DNA of 64,000 nt. Source: Methanogenium sp. S4BF. GTDB taxonomy: Archaea; Halobacteriota; Methanomicrobia; Methanomicrobiales; Methanomicrobiaceae. Shown here one piece after another: positions 1-9,440 of the stretch. How positions within the stretch are numbered: the stretch's first letter is position 1; each line of letters begins with the position of its first letter. A program made the translations under genes and the position numbers. Under the pieces are notes generated by a model. That model was not told the origin of the DNA, searched no databases, and worked only from the letters and a program-made list of their open reading frames with translations. The DNA is taken from contig NZ_CP091277.1 in the NCBI RefSeq assembly GCF_029633965.1, positions 248,001 through 312,000 on the forward strand, read 5' to 3'.

Positions 1-1466
1 CTATCGAGCGTTCAGAGATAGTGTCACTTCGTGAAGCACCTCTTTCTGAGTATGAACTTCGGCAGATGGCTCAGGAGATACTTGAGCGGGCCAAACGCGA
101 TCCAGATGGATTTATTGAAGTTGAACGAAAGGGAGTGACCGTTGTTCAGATCGGTTCGATGAGAATTGCGATTGTGCGGCGGCCATTTTCTGATGGAATG
201 GAAATAACTGCATTCAGACCGGTTCTCAGAGAGCAGTATAACCCGAATCTGCTTTCTTCTGAGATAAAAAAGCGTCTTGAACACAAATCCTCCGGCATTC
301 TTATTGCAGGTCCTCCCGGATCCGGAAAAACTACGCTGGCTCAGACTATTGTGTCTTACCTTCTTGAATCCGGACATCAGGTATGTACAATGGAGAATCC
401 CCGTGATCTTCAGGTACCTGATTCAGTCACACAGTTTTCCGCACTTGATGGAAGCATGAAGAAGACCGGGGAGGTGCTTATACTCATACGGCCGGATCAT
501 GTTATATTTGATGAAATTCGAGTGGAGGAGGATTTTCAGGCATATGCAGATATGCGCCTTGCAGGAGTCGGTGCCATTGGGGTTGTCCATTCCCAGACCC
601 CCTGCGATGCCCTGCAGCGGTTTGTTAACAGGGTTGATTTCAGTACCACAGCAAATGCAGTCGATACCCTGATCTTCGTTGATGAAAAAGCGAATATTTC
701 TGTTTACGGAATGAATCTGGTTGTTGGAAAGCCAACAGGAATGCAGGATCTTTCTCACAATTCTCCAATAATCCGACTTTCACGCTGCACAGATGGTGTT
801 TCCATATGTGATGTGTTCTGCTATGAAGGGCAGGTAATTGTTTTGCCTGCAGAGATACATGAAGTGACCACTGTTTCTCCACCTAAAAAAGAACACCCTG
901 CTGTAAAGGAGATGCCAAATAGCGCTCCGGAGGAGAAAGGGGGAGTGATGCCGGAAGAGGAAAATCTTGCGTGGAAGTTGTCAGGACGTGAAATAAAGCA
1001 GGAAATTGGTCGTTTTACCGATGGACCCATCGAAGTAAAAATGATTTCTGATAATAAGGCTGTTGTTTATATCGATGACAGGGATGTGCCGGCTGCAATT
1101 GGGAAAGGGGGTAAGAATGTTGCAGGCATTGTCAATAAACTGAGTATTGGTATCGATATTAAGCCGCTTTCTGAATTCGGACCGGTAACTGATGAAGTTT
1201 CCGAGGAAGGAAGGCCATCAGGAGAAGGTCTTGCTTCGAATGGCCAGTCAATTGACCTTAATGTCGACAAAAAGAATCTTACCGTGAGATCCCCGGAAAA
1301 CAGCGGAAGAATCGTTGATGTATTTGGTGGAAAAGAATACCTTTTCACAGCAACGGTGAATGATAATGGTGAAATTATCATCTCAAAGACCAGTGGAATT
1401 GCACAGGACATGCTGCGCCGGTATAAGGAGGGTGAGTCAATTCGCCTTAAGCCGGTAGGAAACTAA
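1..1466 (+). CDS. PINc/VapC-type ATPase with PilT-like NTPase and KH domain (5' truncated)
   Basis: The reading frame is open to the first base of the window, so the true start and probably an N-terminal PIN nuclease domain lie upstream. Counting from the internal GTG at 21, a P-loop GPPGSGKT lies at residues 97-104, followed by PilT/VirB11-like segments (LIRPDHVIFDEIR and a GVVHSQ stretch). A KH domain with the motif IGKGGKN lies at about residues 335-385, and a small beta-rich tail follows. This order matches the archaeal PIN-ATPase-KH family, thought to act on RNA. The role is inferred. leuS follows 55 bases downstream and may be cotranscribed. Confidence 0.85.
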   Translation, partial: IERSEIVSLREAPLSEYELRQMAQEILERAKRDPDGFIEVERKGVTVVQIGSMRIAIVRRPFSDGMEITAFRPVLREQYNPNLLSSEIKKRLEHKSSGILIAGPPGSGKTTLAQTIVSYLLESGHQVCTMENPRDLQVPDSVTQFSALDGSMKKTGEVLILIRPDHVIFDEIRVEEDFQAYADMRLAGVGAIGVVHSQTPCDALQRFVNRVDFSTTANAVDTLIFVDEKANISVYGMNLVVGKPTGMQDLSHNSPIIRLSRCTDGVSICDVFCYEGQVIVLPAEIHEVTTVSPPKKEHPAVKEMPNSAPEEKGGVMPEEENLAWKLSGREIKQEIGRFTDGPIEVKMISDNKAVVYIDDRDVPAAIGKGGKNVAGIVNKLSIGIDIKPLSEFGPVTDEVSEEGRPSGEGLASNGQSIDLNVDKKNLTVRSPENSGRIVDVFGGKEYLFTATVNDNGEIIISKTSGIAQDMLRRYKEGESIRLKPVGN

Positions 1467-1521
1467 CTTTATTTTTGGGAACAATATTTCAGGGATTACC
1501 TTTCAGAGTGGGGCGATATAC

Positions 1522-4299
1522 GTGCAATCATTTGATATGAAAAACTTTGAAGAAAAATATGGGAAAATCTGGCGGTCACAGTTTGAATCAGACCCCGGTA
1601 CGAGTGATAAATTCTACCTGAACGTTGCATATCCCTATCCGTCCGGTGCAATGCATGTAGGACATGGGAGAACATACATTGTGCCAGATGTTATCGGGCG
1701 CTTCTGGAGAATGAAAGGGTGCCAGGTGCTGTATCCGATGGCATTTCATGTTACCGGCACTCCTGTTATCGGTATATCACGCAGGATTGCCGCAGGAGAT
1801 GAGAAGACAATCAGACTCTATTCTGATCTCTACCGTGTACCGCAGAAGACGCTGGATACATTTATAGAGCCGATGGCAATCGTCCATCATTTCAGTCAGG
1901 AATATGAGCGGGTAATGAGCCGGTGTGGTCTTTCCATTGACTGGAGAAGGCGGTTTACTACCGTTGACCCGACATACTCCAAATTTATTGAATGGCAGTA
2001 TCTTCATCTGCATGACCAAAACAGGGTGGTGCGGGGTGCCCATCCGGTAAAATATTGTATGGGATGCGACAATCCTGTCGGTGATCATGACCTCCTCGAA
2101 GGAGAACATGCAGAGATTGTCAAGTACGTGCTGGTTATGTTCAGCTGGAATGAGTATATCATTCCCTGTGCCACCCTCAGGCCTGAGACGACCTATGGTG
2201 TGACAAATCTCTGGGTGAACCCTGATGTCATGTACCGGAAGGTTCGTGTCGATGGCCAGAAATGGATTCTCTCCCCTGAGGCAACAGAAAAGATCCGTCT
2301 GCAGGATCACGATGTAATCGTGGATGGAGATATCTCCGGTGCAGATCTGGTTGATCAGACGGCGTTTAATCCTCTTAGTGGGGATGTGCAGATTTTACCG
2401 GCGGGCTTTGTCGATCCTGATATGGCAACAGGCATTGTGATGAGTGTACCGGCTCATGCACCATTTGACTATATTGCGCTCCGCGACCTTCAGCAGCAGG
2501 GAAAATACCTGAATATTACTCCGGTGCCTCTGATTACTGTCGAAGGGTATGGCAGATGCCCTGCCCAGGATGCGGTTGAGCGGGCAGGTATCAGCAACCA
2601 GAATGATCCGGCCATGGAAGTCCTGACACAGGAAGTGTATAATGCAGAACACTCAAAAGGACGGATGCTTCCGGAATATGGTGGAAAACCGGTAAAAGAA
2701 GCGCGTGACGAGATTTCTGAACTTATGCTTGAGCGCTACGGCTCTGCAGTGATGTTTGAGTTTGACAACAGGAATGTCATCTGCCGTTGTGGAACACGGG
2801 TGTATGTCAGGATTTTGCACGACCAGTGGTTCCTGAAATACAGCGACCCGGAATGGAAGGAGAATGTTCATAGTGATCTGGAATCTGTGACATTAGTGCC
2901 TCCTGAAGTCAGGGCAGAATTTTCCCGCACTATTGACTGGCTCAACGACTGGGCATGTACACGGAGAATTGGGCTGGGGACCAAAGTGCCATGGGATAAA
3001 GACTGGCTGGTTGAACCGCTGTCTGATTCTACCATGTATATGTCATACTATACCATATCCCACAAAATCCGGAACATTGAACCTGGGCTGCTCACCCCGG
3101 ATGTCTTTGATTATATCTTCCTTGGTCAGGGAGATCCCCAAAGCGTTCCCCGGGAAATTCTTGATGAGCTCAGGCAGGAATTCCTGTACTGGTATCCGTA
3201 TGACTTCCGTTTCTCAGCAAAGGATCTCATCTCCAATCACCTGACATTCCAGCTGTTCCACCATGACGCCCTTTTCCCTCCTGAACTGCGGCCGCAGGGT
3301 ATGGTTATCTTTGGAATGGGTCTCTTGGAAGGAGCCAAGATGTCTTCATCCAAGGGAAATGTGATTCTTCTTGAGGATGCCCTTGACGAATTCGGTGCCG
3401 ACACAGTCCGGATGTTCCTTGTAGGCAGTGCCGAACCGTGGCAGGACTTTGACTGGAGGAATGAACTGGTATCTTCTGTCCGTAAACAGATAGAACGGTT
3501 CTGGAACACCATCAACGATGGCATTCAGTCTGAAGACACCTACGATATTGATGCCTGGGTCCTTTCACGAATGCAGAAGCATATTGAGATGACAACAAAT
3601 GCCCTTGAATCCTTCCAGACCCGTCAGGCGCTGCAGGAGGCCTACTTCAGCATTGAATCGGATCTGAAATGGTACCGTCGCCGTCTTCCGGAGGGAATCC
3701 GCAGTTCAGCGGTTATCAATACCATCGCACCGGTATGGGTTCGGCTGCTTGCACCATTTATCCCTTACACCTGTGAAGAACTCTGGACTATGGTTGGTTC
3801 AGGTGAACCGGTTGGGTTTGCGTCCTGGCCACAGCCTGACTCTTCCCTTGTCAACACAGGCCTTGAACTGTCAGAAGAACTTCTGTCCCGGACAGTGGAG
3901 GATATTGAATCCATTATACGCCTGATTCAGATCGAGACAGAATCAATCACTCTCTATGTGGCCCCTGAATGGAAGTGGGATATCTTCCGTATCATCGCCT
4001 CCGCATCTGACCGTAAGAAGGTGATGGGCGAGATTATGAAGAATGATGAGATGAAGAGCCGCGGGAAGGAGGCAACAGATGCCGCAAAACAGATCACAAA
4101 CCAGATACACCGCTTCCCACCTGAACTGGTGTCTTCGATTGCTGCGAACAAGCTGGACGAACTGGCTGTATTTAATGAAGTGAGGGACTTCCTGCAGCGT
4201 GAGTTTGGTGTCTCAGTCTCAGTTATCAATGCTGAAGAGAGTTCTCATCCCAAGGCACGGGCAGCACTGCCATTCAAACCGGCAATAGTTGTTCAGTAA
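1522..4299 (+). CDS. leuS: Leucyl-tRNA synthetase (archaeal type)
   Basis: Class I aminoacyl-tRNA synthetase that charges tRNA-Leu in the cytoplasm. At 925 residues it has the usual archaeal length. The HIGH-type signature HVGH is at residues 45-48 after the YPYPSGAM stretch. The KMSKS-type signature KMSSSKGN is at about 606, followed by the GADTVRMFL segment. A CP1 editing domain lies between them, and an anticodon-binding helical region with a C-terminal extension ends the protein. The chosen start is GTG at 1522, with a purine-rich GAGTGGGG about 9 bases upstream; ATG at 1537 is the alternative. It runs toward the opposite-strand DUF5611 gene, 13 bases away. Confidence 0.97.
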   Translation: MQSFDMKNFEEKYGKIWRSQFESDPGTSDKFYLNVAYPYPSGAMHVGHGRTYIVPDVIGRFWRMKGCQVLYPMAFHVTGTPVIGISRRIAAGDEKTIRLYSDLYRVPQKTLDTFIEPMAIVHHFSQEYERVMSRCGLSIDWRRRFTTVDPTYSKFIEWQYLHLHDQNRVVRGAHPVKYCMGCDNPVGDHDLLEGEHAEIVKYVLVMFSWNEYIIPCATLRPETTYGVTNLWVNPDVMYRKVRVDGQKWILSPEATEKIRLQDHDVIVDGDISGADLVDQTAFNPLSGDVQILPAGFVDPDMATGIVMSVPAHAPFDYIALRDLQQQGKYLNITPVPLITVEGYGRCPAQDAVERAGISNQNDPAMEVLTQEVYNAEHSKGRMLPEYGGKPVKEARDEISELMLERYGSAVMFEFDNRNVICRCGTRVYVRILHDQWFLKYSDPEWKENVHSDLESVTLVPPEVRAEFSRTIDWLNDWACTRRIGLGTKVPWDKDWLVEPLSDSTMYMSYYTISHKIRNIEPGLLTPDVFDYIFLGQGDPQSVPREILDELRQEFLYWYPYDFRFSAKDLISNHLTFQLFHHDALFPPELRPQGMVIFGMGLLEGAKMSSSKGNVILLEDALDEFGADTVRMFLVGSAEPWQDFDWRNELVSSVRKQIERFWNTINDGIQSEDTYDIDAWVLSRMQKHIEMTTNALESFQTRQALQEAYFSIESDLKWYRRRLPEGIRSSAVINTIAPVWVRLLAPFIPYTCEELWTMVGSGEPVGFASWPQPDSSLVNTGLELSEELLSRTVEDIESIIRLIQIETESITLYVAPEWKWDIFRIIASASDRKKVMGEIMKNDEMKSRGKEATDAAKQITNQIHRFPPELVSSIAANKLDELAVFNEVRDFLQREFGVSVSVINAEESSHPKARAALPFKPAIVVQ

Positions 4300-4312
4300 A
4301 AGGGAATAAAAA

Positions 4313-4660
4313 TTATTCTGCTTTTTTTGCAGCTTTTTCTGCATTCTTTTTCCGTTCTTTTGTGTTATAGCCGGTGACATGCTCCAGATACTGCCGGAAT
4401 CTTCTGTTTGTATCAAGGACCATTTCATTTGCCTCGTCTTCACTGAGACGATCAAATATCGACATGTCTGAATCCGAATCTACAATCAGGGTTTTTCCTT
4501 TCTCACCGGTATATACTTCAAAACGTTTGAATGATCCATACGAGATGAGGTAGTGCCCCTCATTTTCCTCTGCTGTCTCACCAAAGAATTCTGTAAGGCC
4601 ATCTACCATTCTTGTCGCAAATTCTTTGGTATATCCCCTTTTAATTGGATATTCCTGCAT
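4313..4660 (-). CDS. DUF5611 family protein
   Basis: A 115-residue soluble protein with no signal peptide or membrane segment. It has an N-terminal alpha/beta region, then the segment LDTNRRFRQYLEHVTGY and a lysine-rich tail (KERKKNAEKAAKKAE). The sequence resembles my memory of DUF5611 (methanogen-specific, function unknown), in which 'DTNRRFR..L..VTGY..KER' is the most recognisable part. It converges on leuS and is divergent from the PAC2 gene at 4800, with about 139 bases between them. No function can be assigned. Confidence 0.75.
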   Translation of the reverse strand: MQEYPIKRGYTKEFATRMVDGLTEFFGETAEENEGHYLISYGSFKRFEVYTGEKGKTLIVDSDSDMSIFDRLSEDEANEMVLDTNRRFRQYLEHVTGYNTKERKKNAEKAAKKAE

Positions 4661-4750
4661 ACCAGATGTATTGACGTCAGATATTATGATTGTTGGTCTT
4701 GACTCTATAGATAATCAGGCATCTGAAATCTCCTCATACTGAAATCCTTT

Positions 4751-4757
4751 TTTATAC
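4751..4757 (+). promoter_or_regulatory. TATA box for the PAC2-DUF473 operon
   Basis: TTTATAC follows a T run and is centred at 4754. An archaeal start site would then fall near 4780, about 20 bases before the ATG at 4800. This excludes the longer reading of the PAC2 frame that starts at 4758. Position-based inference. Confidence 0.5.
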
Positions 4758-4799
4758 TTGTGCCAACTCATTACCAGTATAGAGGTATCAAGGACTGTG

Positions 4800-5522
4800 A
4801 TGGAGATGGATGACATAAGAATTAAATCCCGTGACCCTGAAGGGGAGAACCTCGTTGTATTGCTGGGGTTCCCCGGCAGTGGGCTTGTCGGGAGTATAGC
4901 ACTTGCCCATATGATCGATGAGTTGAAGTTTGACCATATTGGGAATATCACCAGCAAATATTTTCCGCCGCTTGCAATGATGGTTGACGGGATTGTCAAC
5001 GCCCCGATGCGGATATTTCAGAAAGACCAGTATATTCTTATCATTTCTGATGTTCCCATTCATCCAATGATCTGTTATGAAGTGGGGAATGGCATCCTGG
5101 AATGGCTCTCTGCGTTTCCGGTAAGTAAAGTGGTGGTTGTAGCAGGGATTGTCACAAATGACGTTGAAAAACGGGTTTTCGGGGTTGCAACCGAGAAAAC
5201 TGGACTTGAAATGATCAGTGACAAAACAGAGATTCTCCCCATGGGAAGCATCACCGGAATTGCAGGGACTGTTCTTACTGAGTGTAAGGTAAACGGCACA
5301 CTGGCAATCGGACTTATGGGGGAATCGGTGAATGCCCCGGATCCCCGGGCTGCAGCATCCGTAATGACTGTTCTGAATGAACTGTTTGGATTTGGTGTGA
5401 GTATTGATCCACTGATTGAACAGGCAACTGAAATTGAGGCATCGTTGCAGCAGATGGCAGAACAGGTTGAACAGGCTGAACAGCAACCGGTGAAGAAAGA
5501 ACACCTTCCGATGTACGGGTGA
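4800..5522 (+). CDS. PAC2-family (proteasome assembly chaperone-like) protein
   Basis: About 240 residues. It has the PAC2-family core: the glycine-rich segment LLGFPGSGLVGSIA near the N-terminus, the SKYFPPLAMM stretch, a VVVAGIVTND strand-turn, and GLMGESVNAPDPRAAASV toward the C-terminus. A Gln/Glu-rich helical tail follows (residues ~215-235). Archaeal members are related to eukaryotic proteasome assembly chaperones, but their role is not settled. The start ATG at 4800 is preceded by AAGGA and is supported by the TATA box at 4751; ATG at 4806 is also possible. It overlaps the DUF473 gene by 4 bases, so the two are probably cotranslated. A second paralogue lies at 31291. Confidence 0.88.
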   Translation: MEMDDIRIKSRDPEGENLVVLLGFPGSGLVGSIALAHMIDELKFDHIGNITSKYFPPLAMMVDGIVNAPMRIFQKDQYILIISDVPIHPMICYEVGNGILEWLSAFPVSKVVVVAGIVTNDVEKRVFGVATEKTGLEMISDKTEILPMGSITGIAGTVLTECKVNGTLAIGLMGESVNAPDPRAAASVMTVLNELFGFGVSIDPLIEQATEIEASLQQMAEQVEQAEQQPVKKEHLPMYG

Positions 5523-5932
5523 TGATGATGGATTGTACGCTTAAGTGTATTGCACTCACCGGGATTGGGCCACATGTCATTGAAGAACTGAAGAAAGGGA
5601 AGCCACGCACGCTGGAGCTTCAGAGCGCACACAACCTGATCTCTCTAACGGTGGTATCACCTGGCGATGTTGTGTTGCTGACACCGGTAGATCTGGATGA
5701 CTTTACTGCCGGAGACCGGGGAATTATAGTGCAGGTGATCTCTTTGACGATCAATATGAAACGGCTGGTAGAATACGCGGCTCCCTATCATTATGAAGAA
5801 CGTGAACGGATGTCTGCGCGGATTCAGGTGCGATATCTGAATGGTGCGATGGCAAAGTCCGTGGAAGGCACCGGATGGGGAGAACCCACCTATGTGGAAG
5901 TAATTCGCCCGTCTCATTATCGTGCAGGATGA
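5519..5932 (+). CDS. DUF473 family protein
   Basis: A 137-residue soluble protein of the DUF473 family, found in methanogens and of unknown function. Recognisable parts are CIALTGIGPHVIEELKKG at the N-terminus, the beta-rich DVVLLTPVDLDDFTAGDRGI segment, and the central RLVEYAAPYHYEERE. Several Met codons in a row make the exact start unclear; the ATG at 5519 overlaps the PAC2 stop. Pairing with a PAC2 protein suggests a shared role, but the sequence does not show what it is. Confidence 0.82.
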   Translation: MMMMDCTLKCIALTGIGPHVIEELKKGKPRTLELQSAHNLISLTVVSPGDVVLLTPVDLDDFTAGDRGIIVQVISLTINMKRLVEYAAPYHYEERERMSARIQVRYLNGAMAKSVEGTGWGEPTYVEVIRPSHYRAG

Positions 5933-5989
5933 TATCTCATCCATTCATTTTATCATCCATAAAAGCAACCTTATAACGCAGAATCTGTT

Positions 5990-6064
5990 GGATCTGTGGC
6001 TTAGCCAGGATATAGCGCCGGGCTTCTAACCCGGACGTCGGGGGTTCGAATCCCTCCAGGTCCG
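5990..6064 (+). tRNA. tRNA-Arg (anticodon TCT)
   Basis: The acceptor arms GGATCTG and CAGGTCC pair over 7 bp with one T-G wobble. The anticodon stem CCGGG/CCCGG holds the loop CTTCTAA, giving anticodon UCU. The T arm reads GGGGG-TTCGAAT-CCCTC. The discriminator is G and CCA is not encoded. A TATA-like CTTATAA lies at about 5970-5976. T-rich sequence after the gene (6065-6083) could end transcription. Confidence 0.95.
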
Positions 6065-6585
6065 TTTATTCTTTTATCTTATTTTAGCAGAATCAGACAT
6101 CGTCCATTATATGGATCCGGGTGATGTTCGGTGCCGCATGTGAAATTGTTTTGGATGGTCGTTTTATCGCAGTGACTGTTGTGTGTATTTCGTGATCATT
6201 TTATGATATAGGGTCCATGCAGGCTCCGACCCTTCTGGTGTTTATCATAATGCAGTGCTGGACATTTCTGTATGCTGTACCAGTGAACCCATTGTTCATT
6301 CGCTTCTCTTCACGTATATCCTGAAGAGAGGGCTGGCACAGGTGTTCAGTCAACTTTCATGACGACAATGATGTATTGATTTCAAACAACAGCGACCGCG
6401 GCGTCAGGCTCTGTAGCTTTGATTGGAATTCACGAAGTTAATTATAACATACGTGTCTGGTCGAAAATATCAGAAGGTCCGGAAACTGAATTGTTTCTTC
6501 CCGGGATGCGAGCGACTGGATACTATTTTCCTGAAGAACAGGGTGGCCAGGGAAGGTACTAAAAATGAGTATGTCACAAAAAAAA
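6065..6585. other. Intergenic region without a supported gene
   Basis: 521 bases between tRNA-Arg and the 3' end of metG. It begins with T-rich sequence suited to terminating the tRNA transcript. An 8-bp hairpin lies at 6305-6329. The only long open frame (6423-6770) runs antisense into metG, has a cysteine- and arginine-rich composition and no good ribosome binding site, so I do not call it. Confidence 0.5.
6305..6329 (+). repeat. Inverted repeat / hairpin
   Basis: TCTCTTCA and TGAAGAGA are perfect complements separated by 9 bases. It lies in the otherwise empty spacer and no T run follows, so it is not a typical terminator. Its role is unknown. Confidence 0.4.
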
Positions 6586-8601
6586 TTAAAGGATTTTTGT
6601 GCCGGGCTCTACGTCATCGTTTGGAATCAGGAGTGATGCAGTATCCCCTGCTGCAAGAATCATCCCATCGCTCTCTACGCCAAAGAGTTTTGCTTTCTTC
6701 AGGTTTGTCACCACAACAACGGATTTTCCTGCCAGTTCTTCAGGAGTGTAATACTGGGCAATTCCACTGACTATCTGGCGTTCTTCATCTCCAAGGGTTA
6801 CCTGGATTTTGAGCAGTTTCTTCGACCCCTCAATTTTTTCTGCCGAGAGAATCTTTGCAACCTTTAGTTCAACCCGTGCAAATTCATCTATGCTGATCCG
6901 TTCGTCTGTCTGAACTTCTGTATTCTGATTCTCTGTATTTTCTTTCATTTCTGCTTCCTGAATCCTTTTTGTCATAATTTCTTCGAGTGTGTTCAGTGTG
7001 TCATCTTCAATTTTTGCAAATAGAATGGACGGTTTTGGAAGATTATTGTGTGCAAATCCTTCTGTTGCTTCTGTGATGGTGTGCGCTGCAACACTGTCGG
7101 TATATCCCAGCATCTCCCATGCTTTCTGTGATTCTTCCGGAAGGAGTGAATCAAAGAGCAATGTGCATGCCTTTGCAATCTGCATACAATTAAGGATCAC
7201 CGATTCTGCTGCCTGACGGTCTTCTTTTATCAGTTTCCATGGTGCATTATTCTGAATATATGAGTTGCCATACCCGGCGAGTGCCATCATCTCATCGATT
7301 GCGTTCTTGAACTCATAGCGTTCCATCTCAGTATTGACACTGTCGAGTGTTGTCTGAATTCTCTCACAGATTTCAGCATCCGGTTTTCCTTCAGGAATGC
7401 CTCCCAGTTTGTTTGCAGCAAAATGGAGTGTCCGGTACAGGAAATTGCCCAGGGTATCTACCAGTTCGTTGTTGATCCTTTCCTGGAATATCTTCCATGA
7501 GAAGTTGAGTTCTTTGGTATGTGATGTATAGGCAAGCAGATAATACCGGAGATAATCTGCAGGAAGCCCCTGATCCAGATAATCATCGTTTGTCCAGATT
7601 ACATAACCGCGTGACTTGGAGAAGGTCTTGTCATTGATTTTAACCATGCCGCTTGCGACCACTGCATCTGGTGTTGCATACCCTGCACCTTTCAGAATTG
7701 CGGGCCAGAAGACACAGTGGTGATATATGATATCCTGTCCGATAAAATGGACGATTGGCTGACTGCCGCGCCAGAATTGTTCCCAATTGCCATTGTTCTC
7801 CTTTGCCCATTCTTCGGTGAATGCCATGTATCCGATTGGTGCATCAACCCAGACATAAACAACCAGATCCTCATTGCCGGGAAATTTCACTCCCCAGTTC
7901 AGTGTTCGTGTGATGCACCAGTCATGCAGTCCTTCTTTGAGCCACCCGATTGCATAATTCCGTGCATTCGTTGTACCACCCAAATCCGGAAGGTAATCCT
8001 GCAGAAATTCGCTGAAATCACCGAGCCTGAAGAAATAATGCTCCTGATCTCTGAGTTCTGCATTTCCTCCGCAGACTTTGCAGACGGGCTCCGTGATCTC
8101 ACCCGGCTCCAGGTGTTTCCCGCATCCCTGATCGCATTCATCTCCACGCGCATGGGCGCCACAGTGCGGGCAGATTCCTTCTACATACCTGTCCGGGAGA
8201 AACATACTGCATTTGGGGCAGTAACTCTGGCTTATTGTTTTTTGATAGACATGCCCATTGTCGATGAGTGACTGTACAATTTTCCGCGTCCGCTGGTGAT
8301 TTGTGGGATCATCTGTCATGCCAAACCGGTCGAAAAAGACATTCATCCGTTTAAATGTCGAATCAAAGTGGTTATGGTATATCTCTGATATTTCACGGGG
8401 GGTCTTGCCGCTTTGGTCAGCGGAGATAACGATGGGAGTCCCATGATTATCTGAACCACAGATAAAGAGAACCTCTTTTCCAGAATGGCGAAGATGGCGG
8501 ACATAGAAGTCGGCAGGGACATATGTACGCAGGTGCCCGATATGGCAGTGCCCGTTGGTGTACGGAAGTCCGCAGGTTACCAGCAGAGGTGAATCACTCA
8601 T
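6586..8601 (-). CDS. metG: Methionyl-tRNA synthetase
   Basis: Class I synthetase of 671 residues that charges both initiator and elongator tRNA-Met. HIGH is seen literally at residues 20-23 (GHCHIGHLRT). The KMSKS-type loop reads TFSKSRG at about 325. Two zinc knuckles lie at about 145-200 (CPKC, CPHC, CDQGC, CKVC). The C-terminal ~105 residues form an EMAPII-type OB-fold tRNA-binding domain (VELKVAKILSAEKIEGSKKL, IVSGIAQYY) fused to the enzyme, as in many bacteria and some archaea. A Glu/Asn-rich linker joins the two parts. ATG at 8601 lies about 28 bases from a TATA box, so the mRNA is probably leaderless. Confidence 0.97.
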   Translation of the reverse strand: MSDSPLLVTCGLPYTNGHCHIGHLRTYVPADFYVRHLRHSGKEVLFICGSDNHGTPIVISADQSGKTPREISEIYHNHFDSTFKRMNVFFDRFGMTDDPTNHQRTRKIVQSLIDNGHVYQKTISQSYCPKCSMFLPDRYVEGICPHCGAHARGDECDQGCGKHLEPGEITEPVCKVCGGNAELRDQEHYFFRLGDFSEFLQDYLPDLGGTTNARNYAIGWLKEGLHDWCITRTLNWGVKFPGNEDLVVYVWVDAPIGYMAFTEEWAKENNGNWEQFWRGSQPIVHFIGQDIIYHHCVFWPAILKGAGYATPDAVVASGMVKINDKTFSKSRGYVIWTNDDYLDQGLPADYLRYYLLAYTSHTKELNFSWKIFQERINNELVDTLGNFLYRTLHFAANKLGGIPEGKPDAEICERIQTTLDSVNTEMERYEFKNAIDEMMALAGYGNSYIQNNAPWKLIKEDRQAAESVILNCMQIAKACTLLFDSLLPEESQKAWEMLGYTDSVAAHTITEATEGFAHNNLPKPSILFAKIEDDTLNTLEEIMTKRIQEAEMKENTENQNTEVQTDERISIDEFARVELKVAKILSAEKIEGSKKLLKIQVTLGDEERQIVSGIAQYYTPEELAGKSVVVVTNLKKAKLFGVESDGMILAAGDTASLLIPNDDVEPGTKIL

Positions 8602-8625
8602 GCCTAATTTTTTTGCATTTGATGG

Positions 8626-8633
8626 TATAAATA
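8626..8633 (-). promoter_or_regulatory. TATA box for metG
   Basis: Read on the minus strand as TATTTATA, centred about 28 bases from the metG ATG at 8601. That is the archaeal TATA-to-start-site distance, so metG is inferred to be leaderless. The same bases are only ~15 bases from the plus-strand ATG at 8644, too close to drive that gene's start. Confidence 0.5.
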
Positions 8634-8643
8634 CATAATATCA

Positions 8644-9429
8644 ATGAATAAGCGCAGAAATCTCCCGGTCTGGTCTTTTGGTGGGGAAGAGCCTGATCCG
8701 GATGTACCCACTCTTGCAGCCTGGGCAGGCAGGCAAAAAGACGTGGACTGTGATCTCCTGTCATTTAAGATAGAGCGCTCACTGGGGGACCAGAAAGGGA
8801 TTGATCGCCTGGCCTATGGGGGGATGTTCTACAAAGACAGGGTGTATGATTCTCTTGGAGGTATCCGTTCGGGATTTCTGTGCGAAGAGCCATGGGTGCG
8901 CCCTGAATCACTTCGTGCTGATGCTTCGCGCGCAGTTGCATTCTCCCGAAAGGTCTGGGCAGTCCTGCCTTCCCCAGCGCAGCTGAAGATTGAAGACGGG
9001 ATATTCCATGACCGTGAGGAATATGAGAGTGTTCTCTGCAGTTTGTATGGGCTCATGATGCGTGAGATCCGTGATGCAGGGGTATATGGAACCATTCTTG
9101 TTGGTGAACAGTTCTCCACGATTGAGCGTGAAATGCTTCCCGGGAGGCGGGTATTTCTCCACTCTCTTTCAGGGAGTTCCCGGGCAGTCTCAGGTATTCT
9201 TGAAGTCCAGAGTTCTCTGTCTCTTCCTGCCCACCGCCTCCCTGTCATTCCGGACTTGCTTGATGAGTATGAGATACGATCATTAAGTGTGATTGATGGA
9301 ACAGAAAAGGATTTTTCGGGCCTTCTTACTTATTTCGATGCAGATGATCTTACCGCAGGCGGACTTTCGCCCGGTGGTGGGAAAAATTACTGGGAAGGCA
9401 TATCCTCACACGCCTTTGTTTTGGTGTGA
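8644..9429 (+). CDS. Unknown protein, possibly a divergent MetE/UROD-fold protein
   Basis: A 261-residue soluble protein that I do not firmly recognise. The middle and C-terminal part follow the rhythm of cobalamin-independent methionine synthase: a VWAVLPSPAQL strand-turn, the helix REEYESVLCSLYGLMMREIRDAGV, an IDEP-like position reading ILVGEQF, then VFLHSLSGSS and a C-terminal AGGLSPGGGKNYW resembling the 'PDCGL' loop. The zinc ligands of MetE (His, Cys, Glu, Cys) are not obviously conserved, so any such relative would be degenerate or have another substrate. It is transcribed away from metG with 42 bases between the starts and converges on the ABC permease gene. The fold assignment is inference only. 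Confidence 0.6.
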   Translation: MNKRRNLPVWSFGGEEPDPDVPTLAAWAGRQKDVDCDLLSFKIERSLGDQKGIDRLAYGGMFYKDRVYDSLGGIRSGFLCEEPWVRPESLRADASRAVAFSRKVWAVLPSPAQLKIEDGIFHDREEYESVLCSLYGLMMREIRDAGVYGTILVGEQFSTIEREMLPGRRVFLHSLSGSSRAVSGILEVQSSLSLPAHRLPVIPDLLDEYEIRSLSVIDGTEKDFSGLLTYFDADDLTAGGLSPGGGKNYWEGISSHAFVLV

Positions 9430-9440
9430 GATTCTGCCTC

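Noticed and set aside
5075-5632. 185-codon minus-strand frame opposite the PAC2/DUF473 genes
   Set aside because: It is a shadow of two recognisable genes, has a biased low-complexity translation and no ribosome site.
6423-6770. 115-codon plus-strand frame running into metG antisense
   Set aside because: Half lies over metG; the rest has a composition unlike neighbouring proteins and no ribosome site.
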